Assembly: GCA_016713525.1 (NCBI GenBank) | Contig: JADJOZ010000007.1 | Coordinates: 62,001 to 126,000 of the forward strand | Length of the DNA: 64,000 bases | DNA from: Bacteroidota bacterium | GTDB lineage: Bacteria > Bacteroidota > Bacteroidia > AKYH767-A > OLB10 | Direction: 5' to 3' | Shown: piece after piece, positions 28,594 through 38,576 of the stretch | How positions within the stretch are numbered: the first letter of the stretch is position 1 | How the letters are laid out: each line of letters opens with the position of its first letter | The notes under the pieces: model-generated | Seen by the model: the letters and a program-made list of their open reading frames with translations, nothing else | The model's database searches: none | What the model was told of the DNA's origin: nothing | Program-made: the position numbers and the translations under genes

Positions 28594-31268
28594 ATGAAAA
28601 AAACTCTCAAAATTATTGCCATTATTTTTGTTGTTCTTATCGCACTGCTGATTGCTGTGCCTTTCCTGATGAAGGATAAGATTCTGGCTAAAGTAAAAAC
28701 TGAAATCAACAACAATGTAAATGCAACAGTCGATTTCAAAGGATTCGATTTAACTATTTTTAAAAATTTCCCAAATCTTACTTTATTGCTTGAAGATTTA
28801 AGTGTTGTTGGGAATGATGATTTCAAAGGAGACACATTAGCCGCCATCAAAACGACTTCTGTAACAGTCGACATTATGAGTGTTATTACCGGTGATCAGA
28901 TTACCGTTCGCGGTGTATTTCTGGATGAACCCAAAATAATGCTTCAGGTTTTACAAAATGGCAAAGCAAACTGGGACATTGCCAAGCCATCAACTGATAC
29001 CACATCTTCAACCAGTGAACCGGCAAAGTTTAAAGCAGCGCTAAAAAAATATGAAGTAAAAAATGGTTATATCGATTACGATGATAAATCATTAGTTTTT
29101 CATATGCTGATGAATGGTTTTAATCATGAAGGATCGGGCGACTTCACGCAGGATTTGTTTACTCTGAAAACCATGAGCACCCTTGCCGCACTGACTGTTG
29201 ATTACACCGGAATTTCCTACATCAGCAAAGCGAAAACCAGTCTGAAAGCTGATCTGGAAATGGATATGGTTAATTCCAAATATACTTTCAAAGAAAATTT
29301 GATAGAATTAAATGCGCTTGCTTTGGGTGTAGATGGTTATGTTGCCATGCCTGCTGAAGATATTGCTATGGATATTAAATTCGATGTCAAACAAAGCGAA
29401 TTTAAAAATTTCATTTCCATGATTCCCGGTATGTATCGCGATGGATTCGATAAAGTGCAATCAAAGGGGAAACTGGGTTTAAATGGATTTGTGAAAGGAA
29501 CCTACAACGAAACTACCATGCCCGGTTTCGGACTGAACCTCACTATTGCAGATGGTATGTTTAAATACCCTGATTTACCAACTGCAATCAACAATGTGCA
29601 GGTAGATCTTAAAATTTCAAATCCCGATGGAGTTCCTGATAATACTATAATCAATCTGAGTCGCATGCATGCTGAAATGGGCGCTGAACCTTTCGATATG
29701 CGATTGCTTGTTAAGACTCCGGTTTCTGATGCGCAGATTGATGCCAGCATCAAAGGATTAATTGATTTGGGCAATGTCAGCAAAATGGTTCCGCTGGAAC
29801 AGGGAACAACTATAAGTGGAAGATTTAAGGCCGATGTTACTGCCAAAGGAGTTGTTTCATCACTTGAAAAAAGAGAATATGAAAAATTCAATGCTGCCGG
29901 AAATCTGTCGCTGGAAAATTTCAAATATGTCAGCAATGATTTTAAACAAGGTGCTAACATCGGTATTTGTGAAATCATCTTCAATCCTAAAAATATTACT
30001 TTAAATAAATTTGATTTCAAATCAGGTAAAACAGATCTGAAAGCTTCAGGATGGATTGACAACTTGATTTCTTATATGTTCCGTGAGAATGAATTACTGA
30101 AAGGTAATCTTGATATAAATGCAGGAGTTATAGACTTGAATGAATTCATTGGAGAACCGACAACAAATACGCCTTCTTCATCAGACACTGTTCCTATGAC
30201 TGTTGTAGAAGTTCCATCCAATCTTGAATTTCAGCTCACTGCAAAGCTAACCGCATCTACTACGATGATATGGTTTTAGAAAATGCCAACGGAAATATTG
30301 CCATCCGTGATCGTACATTAGGATTAAATGATTTCAGCTTTAACTTACTTGATGGCAACATTTCAATGGATGGATTGTACGATTCTAAAGACTTAAAAAA
30401 ACCATTCTTCTTTTTCAATCTCGATCTTACCAATTTGGACATAAAAAAGACATACGACATGTTCGTGGCAGTCCAAAAGCTTGCCCCTATTGCTGAAAAA
30501 TGTTCAGGAAATTATTCGTCAACTGTTAGTGTGAAAGGCAATTTCAACCAAAAGATGGAACCCGAGATACAAACCATGAGTGGCGATGGTAAATTGACTA
30601 CCAAAGGTGTTACCATTAATAATTTCACTCCTCTGGTAAAAGTTGCAGACGCACTTAAAATGGATCAGTTTAAGCAGTTAAAGGCATCTGATTTAAACTT
30701 ATCGTTCAAATTTGAAAATGGCAGAGTAACAGTTGCACCATTTGATGTCAACTTAGGTGGCATCAAATCAACTGTTCAAGGTTCAAACGGATTTGACCAG
30801 ACAATCGACTACAATGTTGCGATGCAAATACCAACTGCAATGATGGGAAGTTCTGCTACCGGAGTTGTTACCGGATTACTTGCCAAAGCCAATCAATCAG
30901 CTGGTACTAATTTGAGTATGGGCAAAGAAGTTAAAGTGAATGTGAAGATCGGTGGAACGGTAACAAATCCTAAAATTGAGACGGGCATTAAAGACATGGC
31001 TTCAAATGCAGTATCAGACCTGAAAGATCAGGCTATACAGCAACTGAATGACAAGAAAAAAGAACTCGAAGACAAAGCAAGATCAGAAGCTGAAAGATTG
31101 AAAGCTGAAGCCGAAGCAAAGGCTAAAGCAGAAGCTGAGAAACTCAAAAAAGAAGCGGAAGCTAAAGCTAAAGCCGAAGCCGATAAACTTAAAAAGCAGG
31201 CTGAGGAAAAACTAAAGAAAGAAGCAGAAGGGAAATTGAAAGATCTTTTTGGAAAACCTAAAAAATAA
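28594..31268 (+). CDS. AsmA-like envelope protein with C-terminal coiled coil, one frameshift
   Basis: Two frames, 28594-30279 and 30270-31268, make one protein of about 891 residues. It has an N-terminal membrane anchor (about 5-27), the AsmA N-terminal region (KTEINNNVNATVDFKGFDL, then LEDLSVVGNDDFKGDTLA), long beta-groove repeats and an AsmA C-terminal domain (DLKDQAIQQL). It ends in a 75-residue Ala/Glu/Lys coiled coil (repeated KAEAEKLKKEAEAKA). The family is linked to outer-membrane assembly or lipid transport between membranes. The join is at 30249-30250: one more A gives LTAKLNRIYYDDMVLEN. The gene ends 6 bp before the OmpA-like gene. Confidence 0.85.
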
Positions 31269-31274
31269 TCTCAA

Positions 31275-33190
31275 GTGAAATTATACAAAATTTTAGTATT
31301 GCTTTTTATTCTGCTTCCTGGTATTGGAACTGCACAGATCAGCAACCTTTGTAAGGTATCTGATTCAAAAAAAGCTATCAAAAAACTGGAAGATGCCAAG
31401 GATGCCCGCAAGTCGAAAAAAGATTATAAAGTAATCAAAGAATTGTGCGAGGAAGCCGCCGAAGAAGATACTTCTTTTGCAGAACCCTGGCTTATATTAG
31501 GTGATGTAGCTTTTCAGAAAAAGGACTACCCAACCATGAAAAAAGCTTATGCTCGCCTCATTGAAATTTGTCCCGATGCCGATGCTAAAGTTTATTATCG
31601 TATGGGAACATACTTGTACGACACAAAGAAATATGATGAAGCAACCAACTATCTGAAGTCCTATTTGGAATTTGCAACAACAGATGAGTCGAAGAATAAA
31701 GAGGTTGAAGTTTTACTTTTCAGAGCTAAAATGATTGCAAATCCGGTTCCTTTCAACCCGGAACTCGTCAAAGGAGTTTCCAGTGCTGACCCCGAATACC
31801 TTGCTATCATTTCTCCCGATCATGAACTTTGTTTTTATACCCGTCGTTTTGATGAAGTCAGCAAAGGGTCCATTACTCCAAAGAGTGTGGAAAAATTCAT
31901 GATATCGAAAAAAACAGCGCAAACGGATTTCGATAACGGTCAGGTGATGCCTCTCCCATTTAACATGAACAGCAGCAACAATGAAGGAGGCGCCTCTATC
32001 AGTAAGGATAATCGCTTCCTCTTCTTTACCAGAAATGATAATGGAAATTTTGATTTATATTTCTCTGAATTTATAAAGGACAAATGGGGCGAAATCACCA
32101 ATATGGGACCCAATGTTAATGATCCCAAACAATGGGATTCTCAACCCTCCATTTCTCCGGATGGAAAAACATTGCTCTTTGCCACCTACCGTGATACTGT
32201 TAATTTTACGAGTGATATTTACAAAACGGTAAAGCAAAACGGTACCTGGAGTAAAGCCACACCATTAAGCATCAATACCAATGGAAATGAAAAATCACCT
32301 TTCATACACCCCGATAATAAAACATTATATTTTTCAAGTGATAGCTTACCAGGAATGGGAGGATTTGATATTTATTTGTGCCGCAAAAATGACAAAGGAG
32401 AATGGGGAAAACCAATAAACCTGGGTTACCCAATCAATACGGAATCAGATGAAGTAGGTTTTTTTGTGAGTACTGATGGTCGAAAGGATATTTCGCCAGC
32501 AATAAACTTTCCGGCGCCGGTGGATATGATATTTATTCATTTGAATTACCAGAGGATAAACGACCCGAAAAGGTATTATTTGTAAAAGGACAGGTTCGGG
32601 GCGATAATGACGAAATTCCATTGGCTGCTAAAATTGAAATGAAAAACCTTACAACGTCTGAAACCATTGAGGTTGATTATGATTCACTAACCGGAAATTA
32701 TGCTTCGGTAGTAAGCTTTGATGCAGATTACATCATGACTATTAAAAAAGAAGGTCATGCTTACAATTCACAATATTTTGGTCAGGAAGATTCGGCTATA
32801 AACGGCGTTGTAACGAGTGATTTGGAACTTCGCAAAATTGCGGTAGGTAGCGCATATAAACTCAATAACATCCGATTTGCTACTAATTCATCAGAACTCA
32901 ACAAAGCTTCTAAAAATATCATATCTGATTTTGCAGGATTTCTCAAGGAAAACCCACGGGTTAATGTAGCTATCCATGGCCATACCGATTCTGCAGGAGA
33001 TGCTGCTGCTAATATGATCCTAAGTAATGATCGCGCAAAATCTGTTTACGATTTCCTGATTAAATCTGGAATCACTTCATCCCGATTATCTTACGGAGGA
33101 TTCGGGCAAACAAAACCGGTTGTTTCGAATGAAAATGAGGAAGGAAGATCTAAAAACAGACGTACTGAGTTTGTAATTATGAATAACTGA
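31275..33190 (+). CDS. PD40/TPR OmpA-family envelope protein, one frameshift
   Basis: It starts at a GTG with a signal peptide (KILVLLFILLPGIGTAQ). A TPR-like region (about 35-150) is followed by PD40/WD40-like repeats (about 165-420: SISKDNRFLFFTRND, SISPDGKTLLFAT, HPDNKTLYFSSDS) and, in the second frame, a beta domain plus a C-terminal OmpA peptidoglycan-binding domain (IHGHTDSAGD, NRRTEFVI). This is the PorE-like layout of Bacteroidota proteins that tie outer-membrane machinery to peptidoglycan. The frame break is at the A3 run 32483-32485; one extra A gives GRKGYFASNKLSGAGGYDIY. The restored length is about 638 residues. Whether it is PorE itself is not certain. Confidence 0.85.
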
Positions 33191-33874
33191 TTATTCACCC
33201 TTACTTTCGCCACCAAACAGTTTCATCATTTCTTCCTGTGACATAATTTTATAATCAGCAGGAATTTTAAACAAATCTTCTGAAACTTTTTCAGCGGTTA
33301 CCGATTTTGCAACCAATCGCATTTTCATTCCTGCCTGATCAATTGAAAATTCAAGCGGACAACCATTTAAATCTTTCCATTCAGTCGACATCTGAGCATA
33401 AGAACTGATTTTATCTGTAAAGTAAACTTCAAATGAAGTTCCTGACCCATCGTTTAAAATTGCCTTTTTACAGGTGTATCCGGCAATTTCCTTAACTTCA
33501 TCAGTAACTGTTACCTGCACCTTTTCCAATTCACTCTTCTTTTTTGCATCGGCCAGCATTTCATCAGTAGTAACTATCGCCGATTTCGTGCCCATCATAT
33601 CCATTAATGTAGTTGTATGACCTGTCTTTTTATCAACTATTGCTGCTGAACTCATCCCCATTCCCATCGATGATTCTGTACGTGAAAATTTCTCATTGAA
33701 ATAAACAACAGATTCGGTTGGAAGCATTGCAGCCATTTTCGAATCCAATTCCATATCCGGAAAAGTGATTTCATAAACTAGTTTTCCTTCAGAAATTACT
33801 TTTTGAGCAAAAACATTACCATTCGCAACTATCTGAAATGTAATACAGGCAAAATATAAAATGAACTTTTTCAT
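33191..33874 (-). CDS. Secreted DUF4412-like protein (first of a pair)
   Basis: 227 residues: signal peptide (about 1-23, ending VFAQ), then a beta-rich domain of the DUF4412/GLPGLI-like type with GKLVYEITFPDMELDSKMAA, KEIAGYTCKKAIL and YEVYFT-like strands. Met-rich segments are notable (SSMGMGMSS, DMMGTKS). It is paralogous to the gene just upstream on the same strand (33926-34621). The stop abuts the stop of the convergent OmpA-like gene. Function unknown. Confidence 0.72.
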   Translation of the reverse strand: MKKFILYFACITFQIVANGNVFAQKVISEGKLVYEITFPDMELDSKMAAMLPTESVVYFNEKFSRTESSMGMGMSSAAIVDKKTGHTTTLMDMMGTKSAIVTTDEMLADAKKKSELEKVQVTVTDEVKEIAGYTCKKAILNDGSGTSFEVYFTDKISSYAQMSTEWKDLNGCPLEFSIDQAGMKMRLVAKSVTAEKVSEDLFKIPADYKIMSQEEMMKLFGGESKGE

Positions 33875-33925
33875 AAAATGGTTTTAAGAGATTTTCAGTT
33901 ATGCCATTGCTACTTCCCAATATTG

Positions 33926-34621
33926 TTACATGGTAAGTTTCATATCTTTTGGATCAGTAAACACTTCATAGCCTTCAGGGACTGTATACAAGGACACATC
34001 ATTTTTCCCCGCAACAATTTCTTTAGCTTTCAGATTCATTACCATATCACCAAAACGAATAGAATACTCCATTAACATGCCATCAATATCGCGGAAAGGT
34101 GAACTCCAGTTTGGAGATTGCACATTAAAATCTTCGGTGTAATAAACAGGGTATGAATTGTTGGTACTATCTGTTACCATTGCCTGCTTGCATTTAATGC
34201 CGGCAATTTCTTTTGTTTCTCCTGTATGAACCACCTTCAATTCAACTCTGTCGGAATAGTTTTGAGCCACCTGATTTTTATCAAGAACCAATGCCATCTT
34301 TTTTCCCATAGCTGAAACCAGGGTTGTGTATTTAAATGCCATTGCATCTGAAATGAGTCGGGTTTCCATCATATTCATCCCCATAGAGATAACAGTACAG
34401 GTTTTTCCGCCACTAAAATAGGTTGTAACCTCGCCGGGAAGTAATGCTTTCATCATCGGATTAATGTCGGCCGATTCGAAAGTTACTTCATATACAATTT
34501 TCCCTTCCTCTAAACCCGCATGAAGCCCTGATTTACATCCATAAGGAATTAACCCGGAGATCAAAAAAAGTGCTGTGAGCACCAATCCCGTTAACCTGCC
34601 TGTATTTTGCTTATTTACCAT
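33926..34621 (-). CDS. DUF4412-like protein (second of a pair), possible lipoprotein
   Basis: 231 residues, with the same architecture as 33191-33874: GKIVYEVTFESADINPMMKALLPGE, MGMNMMETR and TKEIAGIKCKQAMV are shared strands. The N-terminus is hydrophobic (about 10-28) and ends in SGLIPYGCKSG, where the Cys could be lipidated although the lipobox is imperfect. The 51 bp gap and shared direction suggest cotranscription with its paralogue. Function unknown; a tandem duplication is clear. Confidence 0.7.
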   Translation of the reverse strand: MVNKQNTGRLTGLVLTALFLISGLIPYGCKSGLHAGLEEGKIVYEVTFESADINPMMKALLPGEVTTYFSGGKTCTVISMGMNMMETRLISDAMAFKYTTLVSAMGKKMALVLDKNQVAQNYSDRVELKVVHTGETKEIAGIKCKQAMVTDSTNNSYPVYYTEDFNVQSPNWSSPFRDIDGMLMEYSIRFGDMVMNLKAKEIVAGKNDVSLYTVPEGYEVFTDPKDMKLTM

Positions 34622-34667
34622 AGCTTTATTATTTTCCCTATTACGGGAGATTCAAAATTACAAAATT

Positions 34668-35324
34668 CTAGTCAGTTGTAATCTGTCGCCAAACATTCAT
34701 AAGAACTTGACTATCAATAACATGCTGACCTTCAAAAAATACTTCATTGACCCTAAACCCTTTTTGTGACAATTCTTTACTCCGTTCAATTGCCTGAGCT
34801 ACCGGAATAAACTGGTCATCAGAACTATAAACAAAAGTAACAATAGGAAAATTCGAAGCAATGTCAACAATTTCAGATGCCAAATCACCACACCAGGCTA
34901 CAAAATTTAATGGTTTTACAGTTTTATTGGCAATCCATCGGGATGCCGTTGCTACTCCCTGAGAAAACCCCAGAATGTTCACCTTACAGGATGGTTGTCG
35001 GATCACATCTAATATGTGCAGATGTAAGTCATTTAAATACCTGACATAATCTTCAATATCATCCAAACGGTCATCTTTGGTCATCCATGATGCCACAACA
35101 TCTCCGGAAAAGCCTTTCCTGTAAAACCGGGATAATCCCTCAGGAGCAATGATAATTCTTCCGGGTTGTGCCAATACTTCAAATTCATTGATGAACTCAG
35201 ATGCTTGCATCCCATATCCATGTAATACATAAATTATTTCATTTGTTAATGACTGTAAATCACCCATATAAAAATAGCGGGCTTTCTTTGTAATCAACAG
35301 GTTTCCTTTTAGTACAAAATTCAT
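34668..35324 (-). CDS. Alpha/beta hydrolase, phospholipase/carboxylesterase type
   Basis: 218 residues from the ATG at 35324; the longer frame starts at a TTG at 35378 that would overlap the next gene's leader. It contains YVLHGYGMQASEF (oxyanion), nucleophile elbow LGFSQGVATA, SSDDQFIPVAQA with the acid and GQHVID with the His. The fold matches small cytoplasmic esterases such as YpfH or acyl-protein thioesterase-like proteins. No signal peptide. It is divergent from the DPP IV gene, with only 65 bp between starts. Confidence 0.8.
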   Translation of the reverse strand: MNFVLKGNLLITKKARYFYMGDLQSLTNEIIYVLHGYGMQASEFINEFEVLAQPGRIIIAPEGLSRFYRKGFSGDVVASWMTKDDRLDDIEDYVRYLNDLHLHILDVIRQPSCKVNILGFSQGVATASRWIANKTVKPLNFVAWCGDLASEIVDIASNFPIVTFVYSSDDQFIPVAQAIERSKELSQKGFRVNEVFFEGQHVIDSQVLMNVWRQITTD

Positions 35325-35389
35325 GATACGAAAATAGTCTCTTTCAATCGTAATTACTATTTTTATTGCCTCAAACAATTCTATCCATT

Positions 35390-37564
35390 ATGAAAAATAT
35401 AAAAATAACCATGCTTTGCGGATTGCTGCTTTTAACCTCATTTGTTAGCGCTCAAAACAGCCAACTGAAACTGGAAGATATCTGGGCAAGCCGACAATTT
35501 ACGTCATCGGGATTAGGAGAAGTACGTTCTATGAAAGATGGAATTCATTTTACTGAGATGGTGAGCAATGCTGGTATTCAATATATCACCAAATTAGAAT
35601 TCAAAACCGGTAATACAAAAGATACCATTTGGAGTTCAGCTTCCGATAAAAGTCAGGAGAAAAAAATGGAGATCAGCAATTACCAATTTAGTGCTGATGA
35701 AACCAAACTATTATTAGAAACCGAATCAGAGCCTATCTATCGGCACTCTACTAAATCTAATAACTATGTATACGACGTTGCTGCAAAAAGCACCGTTGCA
35801 GTATCGAAAAACGGGAAACAGCAATATGCAAGTTTTTCACCTGATGGGAAATCAGTTTGTTTTGTGCGAGACAACAATTTATATTTGGTTAACCTCTCCA
35901 CAAATCAGGAAACTCAAATTACTTCTGATGGTAAAAGAAATGAAATTATTAATGGTGCAACTGATTGGGTTTATGAAGAAGAATTTTCATTCGACAAAGG
36001 TTTCCAATGGTCACCTGATGGAAAATCAATTGCCTACTACCGTTTCGATGAATCTGCAGTTAAAGAATTTAATCTAACCTATTATGGTACTCTATATCCT
36101 AAAGAAGAAAAATATAAATATCCAAAAGCGGGTGAAACCAATTCCACAGTCGAAATTTACATCTATAACGTAGCTTCGGGTAAAGCTGTGAAAGCAGATG
36201 TTAACAAGGAAGCTGATCAATATATCCCACGTATCAAATGGACATCAGATAATTCGAAACTCTGTGTGATGCGTTTGAATCGCTTGCAAAACCTGCTCGA
36301 ATTATATGCTGTTAATTCATCCACAGGAAAATCTGAACTTATGTTCAGCGAATCAAATAAAGCCTATATTGAGATTACGGATCATCTAACTTTCATGAAA
36401 AAATCAAATGAATTTATATGGACCAGTACCTTAGATGGATTTAATCATATTTATCTTTATGATCTCAATGGTAAGTTAAAACAACAAATTACCAAAGGCA
36501 AATGGGATGTAACTGACTTCTATGGGTATGATGAAGCATCCGGAACATACTATTTTCAGGCAGCTATGAATAGTCCAATGGAAAAGCAAGTTTATGCTGT
36601 TTCAAAAGGTGGCACTCCCCGATTAATCAGTCCTTCAACTGGAACAAGTGATGCTAAATTCAGTGCTAATTTTAAATTCTATTTCATTACGAATTCTAAA
36701 ATCGATCAGCCTCACATAGTAACATTGCACATCTGGAGTGGTAAACAGGTACGAGTAATCAAGGACAACAAGAAAGTTTCTGAATCAATGTCGGGATATA
36801 ATCTTTCTAAAACTGAATTCTTCAACTTCACTACCAGTGAAGGAGTTTCATTGAATGGCTGGATGATAAAGCCTACGGACTTTAATCCGTCGAAAAAATA
36901 TCCGGTTTTTCAATACATGTATGGTGGACCAAACAGTCAAACTGTAAAAAATGAATGGTTAGGTCCCAATTACTTTTGGTTTCAGATGCTTGCTCAAAAT
37001 GGATACATCATTGTAAGTGTCGATAATAGGGGAACGGGAGCACGTGGTGAAGCCTTCAATAAATGCATCTATAAACAATTGGGCAAACTCGAAACCATCG
37101 ATCAGATTGAGGTTGCAAAATGGATGGGCAAACAAACTTATGTTGATGCATCCCGAATCGGAGCTTTTGGCTGGAGTTATGGTGGTTACATGACTTCCTT
37201 ATTAATGACTAAAGGGGCAGATTATTTCAAAGCCGCCATAGCCGTTGCGCCGGTCACAAACTGGAGATATTACGATACCATCTACACAGAAAGATATCTG
37301 CAAACCCCACAGATGAATGCAACAGGATATGATGAAAATTCACCTATCAATTTCACTGATAAACTTAAAGGAAATTACCTGCTGATACATGGAACTTCAG
37401 ATGACAATGTTCACATGCAAAATTCCATGGAAATGGTAACTTCACTGGTTAAGGAAAAGAAACAATTCGATTCTTTTTATTATCCAAATAAAGCCCATGG
37501 AATTAGTGGAGTACGCTTACATTTGTATCAGAAAATGACAAATTTTATACTTGAAAAACTATAA
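35390..37564 (+). CDS. Dipeptidyl-peptidase IV (S9 family)
   Basis: 724 residues from the ATG at 35390 (an in-frame TTG at 35366 is less likely), with a signal peptide (about 1-23, FVSAQ). It has an N-terminal DPPIV beta-propeller with the Glu motif (DWVYEEEF) that binds the peptide N-terminus, then the S9 hydrolase domain with Ser in GWSYGGYMTS, Asp in GTSDDNVHM and His in NKAHGIS. It removes X-Pro dipeptides in the periplasm or at the surface. The frame is intact. It is convergent with the next gene, leaving 2 bp. Confidence 0.93.
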   Translation: MKNIKITMLCGLLLLTSFVSAQNSQLKLEDIWASRQFTSSGLGEVRSMKDGIHFTEMVSNAGIQYITKLEFKTGNTKDTIWSSASDKSQEKKMEISNYQFSADETKLLLETESEPIYRHSTKSNNYVYDVAAKSTVAVSKNGKQQYASFSPDGKSVCFVRDNNLYLVNLSTNQETQITSDGKRNEIINGATDWVYEEEFSFDKGFQWSPDGKSIAYYRFDESAVKEFNLTYYGTLYPKEEKYKYPKAGETNSTVEIYIYNVASGKAVKADVNKEADQYIPRIKWTSDNSKLCVMRLNRLQNLLELYAVNSSTGKSELMFSESNKAYIEITDHLTFMKKSNEFIWTSTLDGFNHIYLYDLNGKLKQQITKGKWDVTDFYGYDEASGTYYFQAAMNSPMEKQVYAVSKGGTPRLISPSTGTSDAKFSANFKFYFITNSKIDQPHIVTLHIWSGKQVRVIKDNKKVSESMSGYNLSKTEFFNFTTSEGVSLNGWMIKPTDFNPSKKYPVFQYMYGGPNSQTVKNEWLGPNYFWFQMLAQNGYIIVSVDNRGTGARGEAFNKCIYKQLGKLETIDQIEVAKWMGKQTYVDASRIGAFGWSYGGYMTSLLMTKGADYFKAAIAVAPVTNWRYYDTIYTERYLQTPQMNATGYDENSPINFTDKLKGNYLLIHGTSDDNVHMQNSMEMVTSLVKEKKQFDSFYYPNKAHGISGVRLHLYQKMTNFILEKL

Positions 37565-37566
37565 GA

Positions 37567-38193
37567 TCAACGTTTGTATTCTTCCTGGAATTCAGTCACC
37601 AAAGTGCTCAGCTCATTTACTAAATCAGGATTTAATTCAAATCCATTAAGATTTAATGTAATTTGTTTTCCGGAATGAAGGAGAAGATGTAGTTTATCTC
37701 CGATCAATTTAAATGAATTAATTTCATTCAATGGTATTTCAATTTTCCGGTTGAATAGAGATCGTTTAAATGCAACTTTTTTCCGATCTATTTCGAATCC
37801 TGTTTTTGCCTTTGATTCAGGAAACATGACTCCTTTAAAAATCATCACCAATGCTCCTATAAACAACAAATGAGCAGGTTGAAATCCCTTTTCAGGTTTA
37901 TACATCCAGGCACCCTGAGCAATCAGTAACATTCCGGAAAACATCATGGATGTATCGAGTCCCATCCACTTGCCCGAACCGGGACTTTTGTAATCTTTTA
38001 CAGAACCATAAATAATAACAATTCCAGTAGCTGCTGTACCTATGCGTAGCAACATTCCTCCTACTGTTTCAGAATTTGCAGAAAGCGCAGTCAAAATCAG
38101 CAGGATTGCAGGCGTAACAGCTTGAACCATCAGACCGAACCGCCTTCTTCGGTTTGGCTTTAATGGCAAATAAACACTTTCGGTTTCACTCAT
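37567..38193 (-). CDS. Membrane protein of unknown function
   Basis: 208 residues: a basic N-terminus (PNRRRRFG), about four hydrophobic segments (24-42, 48-63, 82-99, 108-124) and a C-terminal soluble domain (about 130-208) of short strands (VAFKRSLFNRKIEIPLNEIN) that resembles a small PH-like fold. No family was confidently recognised. The first 60 bp upstream separate it from the divergent YtxJ-like gene. Confidence 0.65.
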   Translation of the reverse strand: MSETESVYLPLKPNRRRRFGLMVQAVTPAILLILTALSANSETVGGMLLRIGTAATGIVIIYGSVKDYKSPGSGKWMGLDTSMMFSGMLLIAQGAWMYKPEKGFQPAHLLFIGALVMIFKGVMFPESKAKTGFEIDRKKVAFKRSLFNRKIEIPLNEINSFKLIGDKLHLLLHSGKQITLNLNGFELNPDLVNELSTLVTEFQEEYKR

Positions 38194-38238
38194 TTTACTC
38201 TCATAATTAATACTTTACAAATAACGGCAAATTAACTC

Positions 38239-38246
38239 TAACTTTG
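38239..38246 (+). promoter_or_regulatory. Possible -7 element of the YtxJ-like gene
   Basis: TAACTTTG fits TAnnTTTG exactly, only 4 bp before the ATG. TTTA at 38214-38217 is 21 bp upstream. The transcript would be almost leaderless. Confidence 0.4.
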
Positions 38247-38250
38247 CAAC

Positions 38251-38574
38251 ATGAAATGGATTGAAATAAATAACACCAGAGAACTGGAACAATATCTTGA
38301 AGCAGACAAAACGAAACCTTTAATCATTTTCAAACACAGCACTCGATGCAGCGTAAGTCGTATGTCTAAGCAACTTTTCGAAGGGGAATGGAAAAATGAT
38401 AAAGAAGTTTACCTGATCAATGTTGTTGAAAACCGGGAAACAAGCAATTCTGTTGCTTCCAAATTCAAAATTCAACATGAATCACCTCAAATTCTGGTGA
38501 TTAAGGATGGGAGATGCATTTACAATGCTTCTCATTCCATGATTGATGCCAATACGGTATCAGGCTATATGTGA
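38251..38574 (+). CDS. ytxJ: Bacillithiol system redox-active protein, YtxJ-like
   Basis: A 107-residue thioredoxin-like monothiol protein. The segment FKHSTRCSVSRMS holds the single reactive Cys in the position typical for YtxJ (bacilliredoxin-like, TRC-x-S), and YLINVVENRETSNSVASKF and HESPQILVIKDG complete the fold. It would act on bacillithiol-protein mixed disulfides. bshC, which finishes bacillithiol synthesis, is 1.6 kb away, which supports the pathway. The 3' end nearly touches the convergent DUF853 gene (2 bp gap). Confidence 0.85.
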   Translation: MKWIEINNTRELEQYLEADKTKPLIIFKHSTRCSVSRMSKQLFEGEWKNDKEVYLINVVENRETSNSVASKFKIQHESPQILVIKDGRCIYNASHSMIDANTVSGYM

Positions 38575-38576
38575 TT

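Noticed and set aside
31275..33190. Programmed frameshift or split OmpA gene
   Set aside because: No slippery sequence or stimulating structure seen; the break is one base short in an A3 run like those in the other genes.
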